Below, one piece after another: positions 15,594-22,812 of a stretch of 24,404 bases of DNA. This stretch comes from Bacteroidota bacterium (lineage in GTDB: Bacteria; Bacteroidota; Bacteroidia; Sphingobacteriales; Sphingobacteriaceae). Below the pieces are notes generated by a model. It did not search any database and was not told where the DNA came from. It was given only the letters and a program-made list of their open reading frames with translations. Position 1 is the first letter of the stretch. Every line of letters starts with the position of its first letter. The stretch is from contig JABDBT010000028.1 in the NCBI GenBank assembly GCA_013288465.1, positions 1 through 24,404 of the forward strand, given 5' to 3'. The position numbers were made by a program, and so were the translations under genes.

Positions 15594-16997
15594 ATGCAAT
15601 ATGATGTTATCGTTATCGGTTCGGGTCCTGGTGGTTATGTAGCCGCAATACGTTGCGCCCAGCTGGGTTTAAAAACCGCCTGTATTGAAAAATACGCTAC
15701 CTACGGGGGCACTTGCCTCAATGTAGGCTGTATCCCTTCGAAGGCGTTACTGGATTCGTCCGAGCATTATTACAACGCTTCACATGCCTTTAAAACGCAT
15801 GGCATCAACCTGGATAATTTATCGGTTGATATAGCCCAAATGATGAAGCGCAAAACTGAAGTGGTGCAAAAAAACACCTCGGGCATCACATTCCTGTTTA
15901 AAAAGAATAAGATAGACGGCTACCAGGGCATGGGGTCATTTAAAGATAAAAACACCATTATCATAACCAAACCAGATGGTACTACGCAGGAGATCACCGG
16001 TAAAAATATCATCATTGCTACCGGCTCAAAACCCTCAAGCCTGCCATTTATTAAGATAGATAAAAAACGTATCATTACTTCAACCGAGGCTTTAACCCTT
16101 CCCGAAATACCTAAACACCTCATCCTGATTGGCGGCGGCGTTATTGGTTTGGAACTGGGTTCGGTTTATGCCCGTTTAGGCGCCAAAGTTTCGGTAATTG
16201 AATATATGGATGGCATTATCCCAACCATGGACAAAAGCCTGGGCAAGGAGCTGCAAAAAGTATTGCAGAAACAGGGTATGGAGTTTTACCTGGGCCATAA
16301 AGTTACCGGCGCTGCCGTAAAAGGCAAAGAAGTTACCGTAACGTTTGATAACCCTAAAGGCGAAAAACAGGAATTGAAAGGCGATTATTGCCTTGTGGCG
16401 GTTGGGCGCATAGCCTATACCGATAGCTTAGGTTTGGATAAAATAGGCTTGGCTGTTGAAGAACGCGGCCGTAAAATTACGGTTGATGCGTACATGGAAA
16501 CCAGCGTTAAAGGTGTTTACGCCATTGGCGATGTAATACGCGGCGCTATGCTGGCCCATAAAGCTGAAGATGAAGGTACTTATGTAGCTGAAACCATAGT
16601 AGGTCAAAAACCACATATTGATTATAACCTGATACCCGGCGTAGTATATACCTGGCCCGAAGTTGCGGCTGTTGGACAAACCGAAGAGCAGTTAAAAGAA
16701 AAAGGCGTAAAATATAAAACAGGTTCGTTCCCGTTCCGCGCAAGCGGCAGGGCAGTTGCCAGCGGCGATATGGACGGGTTTGTAAAAGTATTGGCCGATG
16801 CCGCTACTGATGAAATTTTAGGCGTACATATTATAGGCCCACGCGCCGCGGATATGATAGCCGAAGCCGTGGTAGCTATGGAGTACCGTGCATCTGCCGA
16901 AGATATTTCGCGCATTAGCCACGCCCACCCAACCTATACCGAAGCCATGCGCGAAGCTTGCTTAGCCGCTACGGATAACAGGCCGATTCATATTTGA
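15594..16997 (+). CDS. lpdA: Dihydrolipoyl dehydrogenase (E3)
   Basis: 467-residue FAD disulfide oxidoreductase that reoxidises dihydrolipoamide with NAD+ in the pyruvate, 2-oxoglutarate and branched-chain dehydrogenase complexes and the glycine cleavage system; cytoplasmic. Seen: FAD Rossmann motif GSGPGG (9-14), redox-active disulfide C41/C46 in GGTCLNVGCIPSK, NAD-binding motif GGGVIGLELG (about 180-190), second FAD motif YAIGDV, and the dimer-interface active-site pair H445/E450 in HAHPTYTEA. Length and residues are normal for an active enzyme. It stands alone without E1 or E2 genes, as is common in Bacteroidota, so it probably serves several complexes. A Rho-independent terminator follows at 17041-17078. 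Confidence 0.97.
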   Translation: MQYDVIVIGSGPGGYVAAIRCAQLGLKTACIEKYATYGGTCLNVGCIPSKALLDSSEHYYNASHAFKTHGINLDNLSVDIAQMMKRKTEVVQKNTSGITFLFKKNKIDGYQGMGSFKDKNTIIITKPDGTTQEITGKNIIIATGSKPSSLPFIKIDKKRIITSTEALTLPEIPKHLILIGGGVIGLELGSVYARLGAKVSVIEYMDGIIPTMDKSLGKELQKVLQKQGMEFYLGHKVTGAAVKGKEVTVTFDNPKGEKQELKGDYCLVAVGRIAYTDSLGLDKIGLAVEERGRKITVDAYMETSVKGVYAIGDVIRGAMLAHKAEDEGTYVAETIVGQKPHIDYNLIPGVVYTWPEVAAVGQTEEQLKEKGVKYKTGSFPFRASGRAVASGDMDGFVKVLADAATDEILGVHIIGPRAADMIAEAVVAMEYRASAEDISRISHAHPTYTEAMREACLAATDNRPIHI

Positions 16998-17035
16998 TTT
17001 CGGAATTCGGGTTTTTGATCTCGGATTTGGAATAT
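16998..17035 (+). repeat. Short array of TCGG-containing words
   Basis: Directly after the lpd stop: degenerate words ATTTCGGA, ATTCGGGT, CTCGGATT, TGGAATAT at about 8-base steps. It looks like the single arm of the same class of word array found elsewhere in the window. It sits between lpd and its terminator. Confidence 0.45.
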
Positions 17036-17040
17036 TTGAC

Positions 17041-17078
17041 AGCCTTACAAAGTTTTTAAAACTTCGTAAGGCTTTTTT
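17041..17078 (+). terminator. Rho-independent terminator of lpd
   Basis: AGCCTTAC pairs with GTAAGGCT and AAGTTT with AAACTT across one A/C mismatch, with a 3-base loop, followed by six T (17073-17078 region). It begins 44 bases after the lpd stop. On the minus strand there is no matching T-run, so it serves lpd rather than the convergent TlpA gene. Confidence 0.85.
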
Positions 17079-17083
17079 GTTCA

Positions 17084-18229
17084 CTAAATCTTCCCTAATA
17101 TCTCCGCGAGTTTATTATCCAGGTCTTCGCCGCGCAGGTCGCGGGCAATGATCTTTCCATTGGGGTCCAATAAAAAGTTTGACGGTATTTGCCCTATAAA
17201 ATATAATACGGCAGCTTTGTTGCTCCAATAGTTAAGGTCTGAAACCTGGGTCCAAACCAAGCCATCGTTTTTTATCGCTTTCAGCCAGTCGGCTTTACCA
17301 TCGGGCCGGTCTAACGAAACGCCTAATACTGTAAAGTTTTTGTCTTTATATTTATTGTAGGTTTTAACCAGGTTTGGGTTTTCCTGCCTGCAAGGGCCGC
17401 ACCACGATGCCCAAAAATCTATCAGTACATATTTACCCCTCAATGACGAAAGCTTAACCGGGTTGCCATTTACATCGTTCTGTATAAAATCTGGCGCTAT
17501 GGCCCCTATACCGGTAACTAATGCCTGATCAATAGAATGTTTAAGCGACCTGCCGGGTTCCGAATCTTTTAAAGCAGGCGATAAACCATTAAAAAGCTTT
17601 TCTAATTCGGCTGGGTTATTTGAATGCGGGCCCATTTCATTTAAAATGGTCATGCATACGTAGCTATCCGGGTGCGTGGTAACAAAGTTTTTGAGGATGC
17701 TTATTTGCTGCTGCTGTATAACCCTGGCCCGGGCGTTCAGTGAATTTCTAAAAGCCGGGTCGCTTTGTTTTTCGGGCGATGCCGCATTAGCATCGGCCAT
17801 TAGTTGTTGGGTAGGTACCGCCAATGGCTTTAGCTGTGTTTGCAATTCCGCATTATCATCATTCAGTTTTGAGCCGTCTATCCTCGCGGTAAATGCCGAG
17901 TCGGTACCGAATACAGAATATATACCTTTTTCAAGATAAAAGTTTAACACATCGGGTGTTTTGCCAATGTGCGCAATGCCAACACCCTGATGATCAATTA
18001 CCAGGTAAGCGTTTTCGGGATATAGTACAGTTCCGTCAAATTTAAAGATGCCGTTAACAATTTCCGAAGAATCAACAACCTTATTGGCACCAAGCTGGTA
18101 AAGCAAATAGGCCTTTGCCGTATTATTCAGGTTTTTAAAATGCCCTGTTATTGTAAACGGATCAGGGACGGTTTGAGCGAAAAGTATGGTGGGCAGTAAT
18201 GTTGCTGCCAGGAAAAATAATTTCTTCAT
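17084..18229 (-). CDS. DUF4369-TlpA-type exported thiol-disulfide protein
   Basis: 381-residue periplasmic (or lipid-independent exported) oxidoreductase. Signal peptide 1-18 (ending LFA-Q). The N-terminal DUF4369 domain (about 22-125, TITGHFKNLNNTAKAYLLY) is the Bacteroidota module usually joined to TlpA-like domains; a helical linker (about 130-235, Gln-rich) leads to the AhpC/TSA-thioredoxin domain (about 242-380) with redox motif C277-G-P-C280 in WASWCGPCRQENP and cis-Pro in GQIPSNFLLDPNG. It probably keeps periplasmic thiols or cytochrome c maturation partners reduced, as for ResA/TlpA; the partner is unknown. It converges on lpd. A minus-strand -7 box lies at 18301-18308, giving a leader of about 65 bases. 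Confidence 0.93.
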   Translation of the reverse strand: MKKLFFLAATLLPTILFAQTVPDPFTITGHFKNLNNTAKAYLLYQLGANKVVDSSEIVNGIFKFDGTVLYPENAYLVIDHQGVGIAHIGKTPDVLNFYLEKGIYSVFGTDSAFTARIDGSKLNDDNAELQTQLKPLAVPTQQLMADANAASPEKQSDPAFRNSLNARARVIQQQQISILKNFVTTHPDSYVCMTILNEMGPHSNNPAELEKLFNGLSPALKDSEPGRSLKHSIDQALVTGIGAIAPDFIQNDVNGNPVKLSSLRGKYVLIDFWASWCGPCRQENPNLVKTYNKYKDKNFTVLGVSLDRPDGKADWLKAIKNDGLVWTQVSDLNYWSNKAAVLYFIGQIPSNFLLDPNGKIIARDLRGEDLDNKLAEILGKI

Positions 18230-18300
18230 TAAATATTTACGATGGTAATCGTTTATAACGTGTAATAACTGATCTAATTGTATTAGGCGTATTTATGGGG

Positions 18301-18308
18301 CAAACCTA
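18301..18308 (-). promoter_or_regulatory. -7 box for the TlpA-type gene
   Basis: CAAACCTA on the plus strand reads TAGGTTTG on the minus strand, matching TAnnTTTG. The start codon is at 18229, about 70 bases downstream. Confidence 0.4.
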
Positions 18309-18376
18309 TTAAAATAATTTGACTGTTTTAGCCCGTTTTGGTATAGTGATGGTCCGGTCCGAACGACTCCTTTGGA

Positions 18377-18480
18377 GGTTAGTGCTCCCACAATGGCATT
18401 TATCCCAGTGCGTCTCGGCGAGTACTCACCCCGCCGACGCTTCGCTGGGCGACCCTCTCTTCGCTGCGCGCAAAGAGGGT
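18377..18480 (-). repeat. Three-hairpin dispersed repeat, copy 2
   Basis: Reverse-strand copy of the element at 2817-2923. In its own orientation: H1 18480-18452 (same 29-base hairpin with one loop change), H2 18451-18432 (CGCC pairs with GGCG where copy 1 has GGTC/GACC), H3 18430-18377 (GGTGAGT with ACTAACC, one mismatch). It starts 16 bases 3' of the ureohydrolase-family gene, in that gene's transcription direction, matching the placement of copy 1 behind tldE. Confidence 0.75.
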
Positions 18481-18496
18481 TGGACTGGAAATGTCT

Positions 18497-19678
18497 TTAT
18501 GTTAATTTTTGATAAGTGCGCCACCAAAGGTCGGGCAACTCGCCCGAAACTGCTGTTTTATAATCCTCATAACGGCAAGGCACTAAATGAAAGCGCTCAT
18601 TGCGCGAACCGCCGGTAGGATATGGCACTTGCATCCACCATCGGTCAGACTTTTTGCTTTTTACAAACACCAGCTCGTGGTCGTCATGTTTTAAACTGGT
18701 TTTATAAATAAGGTACTGTGATTTTGGATGAAGCGGAAAATCTTTTTTGCGATTATAAACGCCATCAATAAAGTACCATATCATTTGTGCCAGCAACGTG
18801 GCGGTTTGCCCGTTGCTATCATAAGCCGGGTTAAATTCATAAAAACCTATTGACGTAAGCTTATCATTAAAACCGGCGTAGCGGCATAACTGGCAGGCTT
18901 CTTCGGCATAAAAACCGTTGGGGGTAGCATTGGTATTGCCCATGGCATCGGCCGAGCGGATAGCGCCAATGTCAAAACTCACCATATTGGCATTACGGAT
19001 AATAGGTTCGGCAACTGCAATTTGCCCGCTTAGTTCGCCCAGGCGGTTTACATCAAAGTAAAGTTTATCCATCATCCGCAAGCTATCCTGGCTGGTAAAA
19101 AAGGTTTGATAACCCAGGTTGCTGTAATTAAACAGGTAGTTGGGATCATGCAGAAATATTTTATTGAGATAAGAGGTAGAGGTTGTTACTATATTTTCGT
19201 TGTCGATATCATCATCCAGGTCAAAATGCGAATCGATGATAACCAGGTCAACTTTTTGTTCAAGTTCTTCATACGCCATGTACTGGGCGTAGGTAAGGTC
19301 CTGCCCGCCGCCGATGATGATGGGGATAATATCTTTTTTAATTAGTTCATTAACCACGGTTTTAACCGCGAAGTAAGTATCAGTAACCGTTTGGCCCTGG
19401 CGTATATTGCCCAGGTCAACAATTTTGGTATTGTAACCACCTTCATTTAGCAGGTATAGTTTTTCGCGCACGTAATCAGGCCCTAAGGCACAGCCCGAGT
19501 TATTAACTGAATTCCTGTCGTCCAAAACACCAATAACGGCCACATCTATCTTTTGCTCCAGGTCGGGGAAGTGAACAGAATGGTGTTCTATCTTACTACC
19601 CAGCTGACTGGTATAGTACCCCGATTTAGGGACAATTTTTTTTAGATCGATAGGAGTGAAAAAGTCGGCTAAAGACAT
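18497..19678 (-). CDS. Ureohydrolase (arginase/formimidoylglutamase) family protein
   Basis: 393 residues from the chosen start (MSLADFF). Arginase-fold protein; related enzymes hydrolyse arginine, agmatine or formimidoylglutamate using two Mn ions. Present: DSHFD (D149, H151, D153), SFD (D236) and GFYEFNP near 275. Altered: the GGDHS motif reads GGGQD, so the histidine ligand is Q126, and the second Asp of SFDxD is G238. Thus two of six canonical ligands are missing. I recall GGxQDL variants as usual in Bacteroidota homologues often named formimidoylglutamase, so this is probably a branch feature rather than damage. An upstream ATG at 19702 would add eight residues encoded by the word array 19685-19876 and is unlikely. 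No hut genes are nearby, so the substrate is open. Confidence 0.85.
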   Translation of the reverse strand: MSLADFFTPIDLKKIVPKSGYYTSQLGSKIEHHSVHFPDLEQKIDVAVIGVLDDRNSVNNSGCALGPDYVREKLYLLNEGGYNTKIVDLGNIRQGQTVTDTYFAVKTVVNELIKKDIIPIIIGGGQDLTYAQYMAYEELEQKVDLVIIDSHFDLDDDIDNENIVTTSTSYLNKIFLHDPNYLFNYSNLGYQTFFTSQDSLRMMDKLYFDVNRLGELSGQIAVAEPIIRNANMVSFDIGAIRSADAMGNTNATPNGFYAEEACQLCRYAGFNDKLTSIGFYEFNPAYDSNGQTATLLAQMIWYFIDGVYNRKKDFPLHPKSQYLIYKTSLKHDDHELVFVKSKKSDRWWMQVPYPTGGSRNERFHLVPCRYEDYKTAVSGELPDLWWRTYQKLT

Positions 19679-19684
19679 GGTGTT

Positions 19685-19876
19685 GGATGTGCAAATGTGC
19701 ATATGTGCAAATATGCAGATTTTTTGGATGCAGGGATTTAATTAATGTGTAAATGTGCAGATGTGCAGATTTTTGGATGAGGGGATATATGGGCAATCAA
19801 AACATTTATACAACTGTGTATTCATTTGCACATCTGCACATCAATCTGCACATTTGCACATCAAAAACTGCACATT
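19685..19876. repeat. Inverted ATGTGCAA word array between divergent genes
   Basis: Left part: two tandem units (19685-19739 and 19741-19799), each with 8-base words ATGTGCAA, ATGTGCAT, ATATGCAG or ATGTGTAA, ATGTGCAG, followed by ATTTTTTGGATG / ATTTTTGGATGA. Right part 19825-19876 carries the words inverted (TTTGCACA, TCTGCACA). It fills the spacer between the divergent ureohydrolase and SDR genes and creates spurious in-frame ATG codons for both (19702 minus, 19826 plus). It is not a CRISPR array, because there are no spacers. Confidence 0.8.
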
Positions 19877-19882
19877 AAGAAA

Positions 19883-20854
19883 ATGATACTGGTTACCGGC
19901 GCAACAGGTTTTTTAGGTTCTGAACTGGCAAGGCAGCTGGTTCAATCGGGCCAAACTATACGTTGTACCAAACGCGCTACTTCCGTTATACCTCAATTGT
20001 TAATTCCGTACGCGCAGTTTATTGAATGGGTTGAGGCTGATTTGATGGACATATTCGCACTTGAAAACGCTTTGCAGGGTATAACCCACGTTTATAATTG
20101 CGCGGCGTGGGTATCATTAAAGCAGGCCGATAAAAAGCCCATGATACGCGCCAATATTAATGGCACGGCCAACCTGGTTAACTTATGCCTGGAGCGGCAG
20201 ATAAGGCTGGTTCATGTAAGTTCCATTGCCGCCATTGGCCAGGCAAAACCGGGCGAACTCATAACCGAGCATCATTATTTGGATGTTACTGCCGAAAATG
20301 ATGGCTATGCCCTATCAAAACTGGAAAGTGAAATGGAGGTTTGGCGCGGAATTGCCGAGGGGTTGGATGCCGTAATTGTAAACCCTTCATTGATCATAGG
20401 CGCTAATGCAGGCACCGCAGGCAGCGGCCAATTGTTTGAAACCGTACGCAAAGGGCTTAAGTTTTACACCAACGGCAGCGCCGGGTTTGTGGACGTAGAA
20501 GATGTCGCCAAATGTATGATCAGCCTGATGAATAGTGATATTACTGCCGAGCGCTACATTATAAATGCCGAGAACCGCGACTATAAACATCTAACCGCGG
20601 AAATAGCTAAAGGCTTTGGCCTGAAAGCGCCTGCCACTTTAGCCAAAGCATGGATGATGGAACTGGCCTGGCGCAGCGCGGCGGTTTTAGCAGCATTAAC
20701 CGGCAAATCGCCCAGGCTGGATAAAATAGCCGCACAATCGGCATCCCATATCCGCGATTTTGACAATGCAAAAATTAAGAAGGCTGTTGCTATTCAATTT
20801 AAGCCGATAAGTAAGTCTATTGCGGAGATATGTGAGCGATTAGCGATTAGTTAA
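19883..20854 (+). CDS. Extended SDR, NAD-dependent epimerase/dehydratase family
   Basis: 323 residues from ATG 19883. Short-chain dehydrogenase/reductase of the extended (atypical, dihydroflavonol-reductase/3-beta-HSD-like) type; substrate unknown. Seen: nucleotide-binding TGATGFLG (5-12), acidic residue after strand 3 (EADLMD), catalytic S113/S114, Y142 and K146 in YALSK, and NPSLIIGAN typical of the family. Cytoplasmic. I prefer the ATG at 19883 because an open frame from 19826 would add 19 residues translated from the word array, and the Rossmann fold begins immediately after 19883 (MILVTGATG). The 3' end (last seven codons) overlaps a word-array fragment of GATTAG type, so the C terminus LAIS is repeat-derived. 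Confidence 0.9.
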   Translation: MILVTGATGFLGSELARQLVQSGQTIRCTKRATSVIPQLLIPYAQFIEWVEADLMDIFALENALQGITHVYNCAAWVSLKQADKKPMIRANINGTANLVNLCLERQIRLVHVSSIAAIGQAKPGELITEHHYLDVTAENDGYALSKLESEMEVWRGIAEGLDAVIVNPSLIIGANAGTAGSGQLFETVRKGLKFYTNGSAGFVDVEDVAKCMISLMNSDITAERYIINAENRDYKHLTAEIAKGFGLKAPATLAKAWMMELAWRSAAVLAALTGKSPRLDKIAAQSASHIRDFDNAKIKKAVAIQFKPISKSIAEICERLAIS

Positions 20855-20873
20855 TTGGGGAAGCGGATTAATT
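20834..20873 (+). repeat. GATTAG word fragment overlapping SDR 3' end
   Basis: GAGCGATTAGCGATTAG then TTAATTGGG. The 15-base string GATTAGTTAATTGGG is also present, inverted, in the right arm at 15494-15509. The SDR stop codon (20852-20854) lies inside it. Confidence 0.6.
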
Positions 20874-20893
20874 AAGTTACATGCAAAAGCAAA

Positions 20894-20937
20894 GTGTTCC
20901 AACTGTAAAATGGAACACCTGGAACGCTTTGGAACGT
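20894..20937. repeat. GGAAC dyad and direct words
   Basis: GTGTTCCA (20894-20901) and TGGAACAC (20911-20918) form a perfect 8-bp dyad with a 9-base spacer; GGAAC recurs at 20912, 20921 and 20931, so the right side is also a 9-10 base direct array. Located in the 219-base gap between SDR and the Dabb gene; could be a regulator site or another word array. The rest of the gap shows nothing I recognise. Confidence 0.5.
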
Positions 20938-21073
20938 GACTCGTCCTGATTTTAGTTGACCTAGTGCGTTGAAAGCATTAAAAAGTACACAAGGCAATGC
21001 ATTTACCATAAAGGCTTCAATTTATATAGGGCGCATTCATTAATAGTTTAACACAATCTACAAATCATATCTT

Positions 21074-21385
21074 ATGCTTCTCAAAAATAGCTTTATTCAC
21101 CACGTACATTTCTGGCTTAAAAACAAGGCCGATCAGCAAAAGTTAATTGAGGGCTTGCACGCGCTGGCACCCATTACACATATCAAACAGATAAATATAG
21201 GCGTTGCTGCAGATACCCACCGCGACGTAGTTGACCGCAGTTATGATGCTTCATTACTCATCATATTTGATAACCAGGCCGCACATGATGCCTACCAAAT
21301 TGACCCGATACATGAAACTTTTGTAGAAAACTATGCAAAACCACTATGCGAAAGAGTAGTTGTGCAAGATAGTGTGGATGCTTAA
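21074..21385 (+). CDS. Dabb-domain (stress-response alpha/beta barrel) protein
   Basis: 103-residue ferredoxin-like-fold protein of the Dabb family, which form dimeric alpha/beta barrels; members act in stress response, or as cyclases and monooxygenases, and many have no known role. Seen: HHVHFWLKN near the N terminus (the conserved strand-1 histidines), NIGVAADTHRDVVDRSYDASLLIIFDN in the middle, and DAYQIDPIHETFVE, the typical Y-x-x-P/H-x-x-F helix, near residue 75-90. Whole family length is present. No signal peptide. It has its own upstream gap with the GGAAC dyad; no operon partner on its strand. Confidence 0.9.
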   Translation: MLLKNSFIHHVHFWLKNKADQQKLIEGLHALAPITHIKQINIGVAADTHRDVVDRSYDASLLIIFDNQAAHDAYQIDPIHETFVENYAKPLCERVVVQDSVDA

Positions 21386-21427
21386 TCTCTGTGTACTTTG
21401 TGCATTCTTAGCGGCCTTTGTGGTTAA
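21386..21427 (+). repeat. CTCTGTG/CTTTGTG word array
   Basis: Directly after the Dabb stop: TCTCTGTGTACTTTGTG, then CCTTTGTGGTTAA after 12 bases. It resembles the CTCTGTG...CTGTGGTTAA phrase that I know from intergenic regions in many phyla. It lies between convergent genes. Confidence 0.5.
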
Positions 21428-21452
21428 GTTAACTACAAGCACCGGGAGAATC

Positions 21453-22730
21453 CTAATTAATAATATTCCCCGCCAAATCAACCGTACGGGCAAAAGGGTT
21501 TAAATATTTATTGATCAAAACGGCAAACTCCAGGCGGGTAACCGGGCTGTCCATGTCAAAATCATTATTAAACCCATATTTGGCTTTCCAGTCGCTTTTT
21601 AGGGCTACCTGTAAGGTTTGGGGCTCGCTTAAAGTCATTTCGCTGATAAGAGATAACGTGTTGCCCACGGTAAACTTATCGCCGGGCTTAACCTTGTTAA
21701 ACCATAAAAACGCGCGGCTATATATTTCTGTTAAAACAGGTTTTACTTCATCGGTAGCAACAATGGCATCGGGCAAAAACAACAGTTCGCGACCTTTATT
21801 AACGCCTTTAAGCATTCCGGTAGCCCCTATTTGCTGCACCGCCCTAACATATCTATCATCGCGTTTAACATCAGCAAAAGGCAATAAATAGCTTTTAAAA
21901 TCCAGCAATTCCTGCTGAATGATCCTTACTTTTAAGTTTTTGGTCGTAGTTTTAAAAAATGCAATGTAAGCTGCCATTGCCCCGGCGCCCTGCCCTAAAG
22001 CCATTTGTAAAGGCAGGTATTGTATGCTGCCTTCGGTTATTAATATCTTTTCGGTAACCAATAAATTATCGGCATTCTTAACAACCACATCCCGCATGGG
22101 GATATAATCCTTCGGCAATATATCGCTTGTTGCAATAGAGGTACGGTACATCTCTGTGCCATCAATAGCGGTATAGTCATACACAGGCGGCAGTGTTGCA
22201 CCGGCCTTAGTCACTGCTTCGCCACTTTGGGTGGCATCAATAACTACTTTGGCCTTTATAATATTGGTTTCACCATTTATGGCGATGCTAACCTCCCACC
22301 CGGTTCCATCTTTTTTAATGGTTGTAAAAGGCGCGTTTAATTTTATGGTGAGATTTTTTACCGTATCGGCAATGCCTTTAAGAATTGTTGCGCCGGTTGC
22401 AGCTTCAAACTTTAAAGTTACGTTGGCTGCCGCCTCATAACCGGTGGTGTTTTTATAAAAATCTATTACCTTTTCGCGAAACTCACCCCATAAACCTGTT
22501 GGCAGGTTACGGTTGGTTGTGATACTATAATTTTTGCCCGTCGGCATGTTTGCCATCCATGCACCCGGCATAATAAGCATTGTTTTAATTTTGCTGCGCG
22601 CGCTTTGTATAGCTGCCGATACACCACTTGGGCTATCACCAATAACCAATACATCGGTTTTAATGGTTTCGGCATAAATAGGGGTACAAAAACAAAAGAT
22701 GAAGGCGAATACAAGCAACTTTTTTACCAT
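21453..22730 (-). CDS. Exported FAD-dependent oxidoreductase with SLH-like tail
   Basis: About 425 residues with a signal peptide (1-20, ending IYA-E). N-terminal FAD-binding Rossmann motif DVLVIGDSPSGVSAAIQSAR (26-45), the GxxPxG variant of the FAD_oxidored group; ATQSGEAVTKAG (about 165-176) resembles the second dinucleotide-contact motif. Similar Bacteroidota proteins are often annotated FAD-dependent oxidoreductase or xanthan-lyase-like; the substrate is unknown. From about residue 284, FADVKRDDRYVRAVQQIG and GVNKGRELLFLPDAIVATDE match the pattern of an S-layer homology repeat, and SPVTRLEFAVLINKYLNP (about 394-411) looks like the end of a second one. It is divergent from the BstA-type gene with only 82 bases between starts, so the two promoters are back to back. 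Confidence 0.85.
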   Translation of the reverse strand: MVKKLLVFAFIFCFCTPIYAETIKTDVLVIGDSPSGVSAAIQSARSKIKTMLIMPGAWMANMPTGKNYSITTNRNLPTGLWGEFREKVIDFYKNTTGYEAAANVTLKFEAATGATILKGIADTVKNLTIKLNAPFTTIKKDGTGWEVSIAINGETNIIKAKVVIDATQSGEAVTKAGATLPPVYDYTAIDGTEMYRTSIATSDILPKDYIPMRDVVVKNADNLLVTEKILITEGSIQYLPLQMALGQGAGAMAAYIAFFKTTTKNLKVRIIQQELLDFKSYLLPFADVKRDDRYVRAVQQIGATGMLKGVNKGRELLFLPDAIVATDEVKPVLTEIYSRAFLWFNKVKPGDKFTVGNTLSLISEMTLSEPQTLQVALKSDWKAKYGFNNDFDMDSPVTRLEFAVLINKYLNPFARTVDLAGNIIN

Positions 22731-22812
22731 GTGCCGAAAATAGCGTATAAAATGCTAAATTAGTGCAAACCTTAGCGAACAGAAAAATAATTCACATACA
22801 ATGCATTAAATT

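Noticed and set aside
18319..18618. 99-codon plus-strand open frame
   Set aside because: It runs through repeat copy 2 and antisense to the ureohydrolase-family 3' end.
19685..19876. Possible CRISPR-like array
   Set aside because: The repeats are 8 bases, degenerate, contiguous and inverted; there are no unique spacers and no cas genes.
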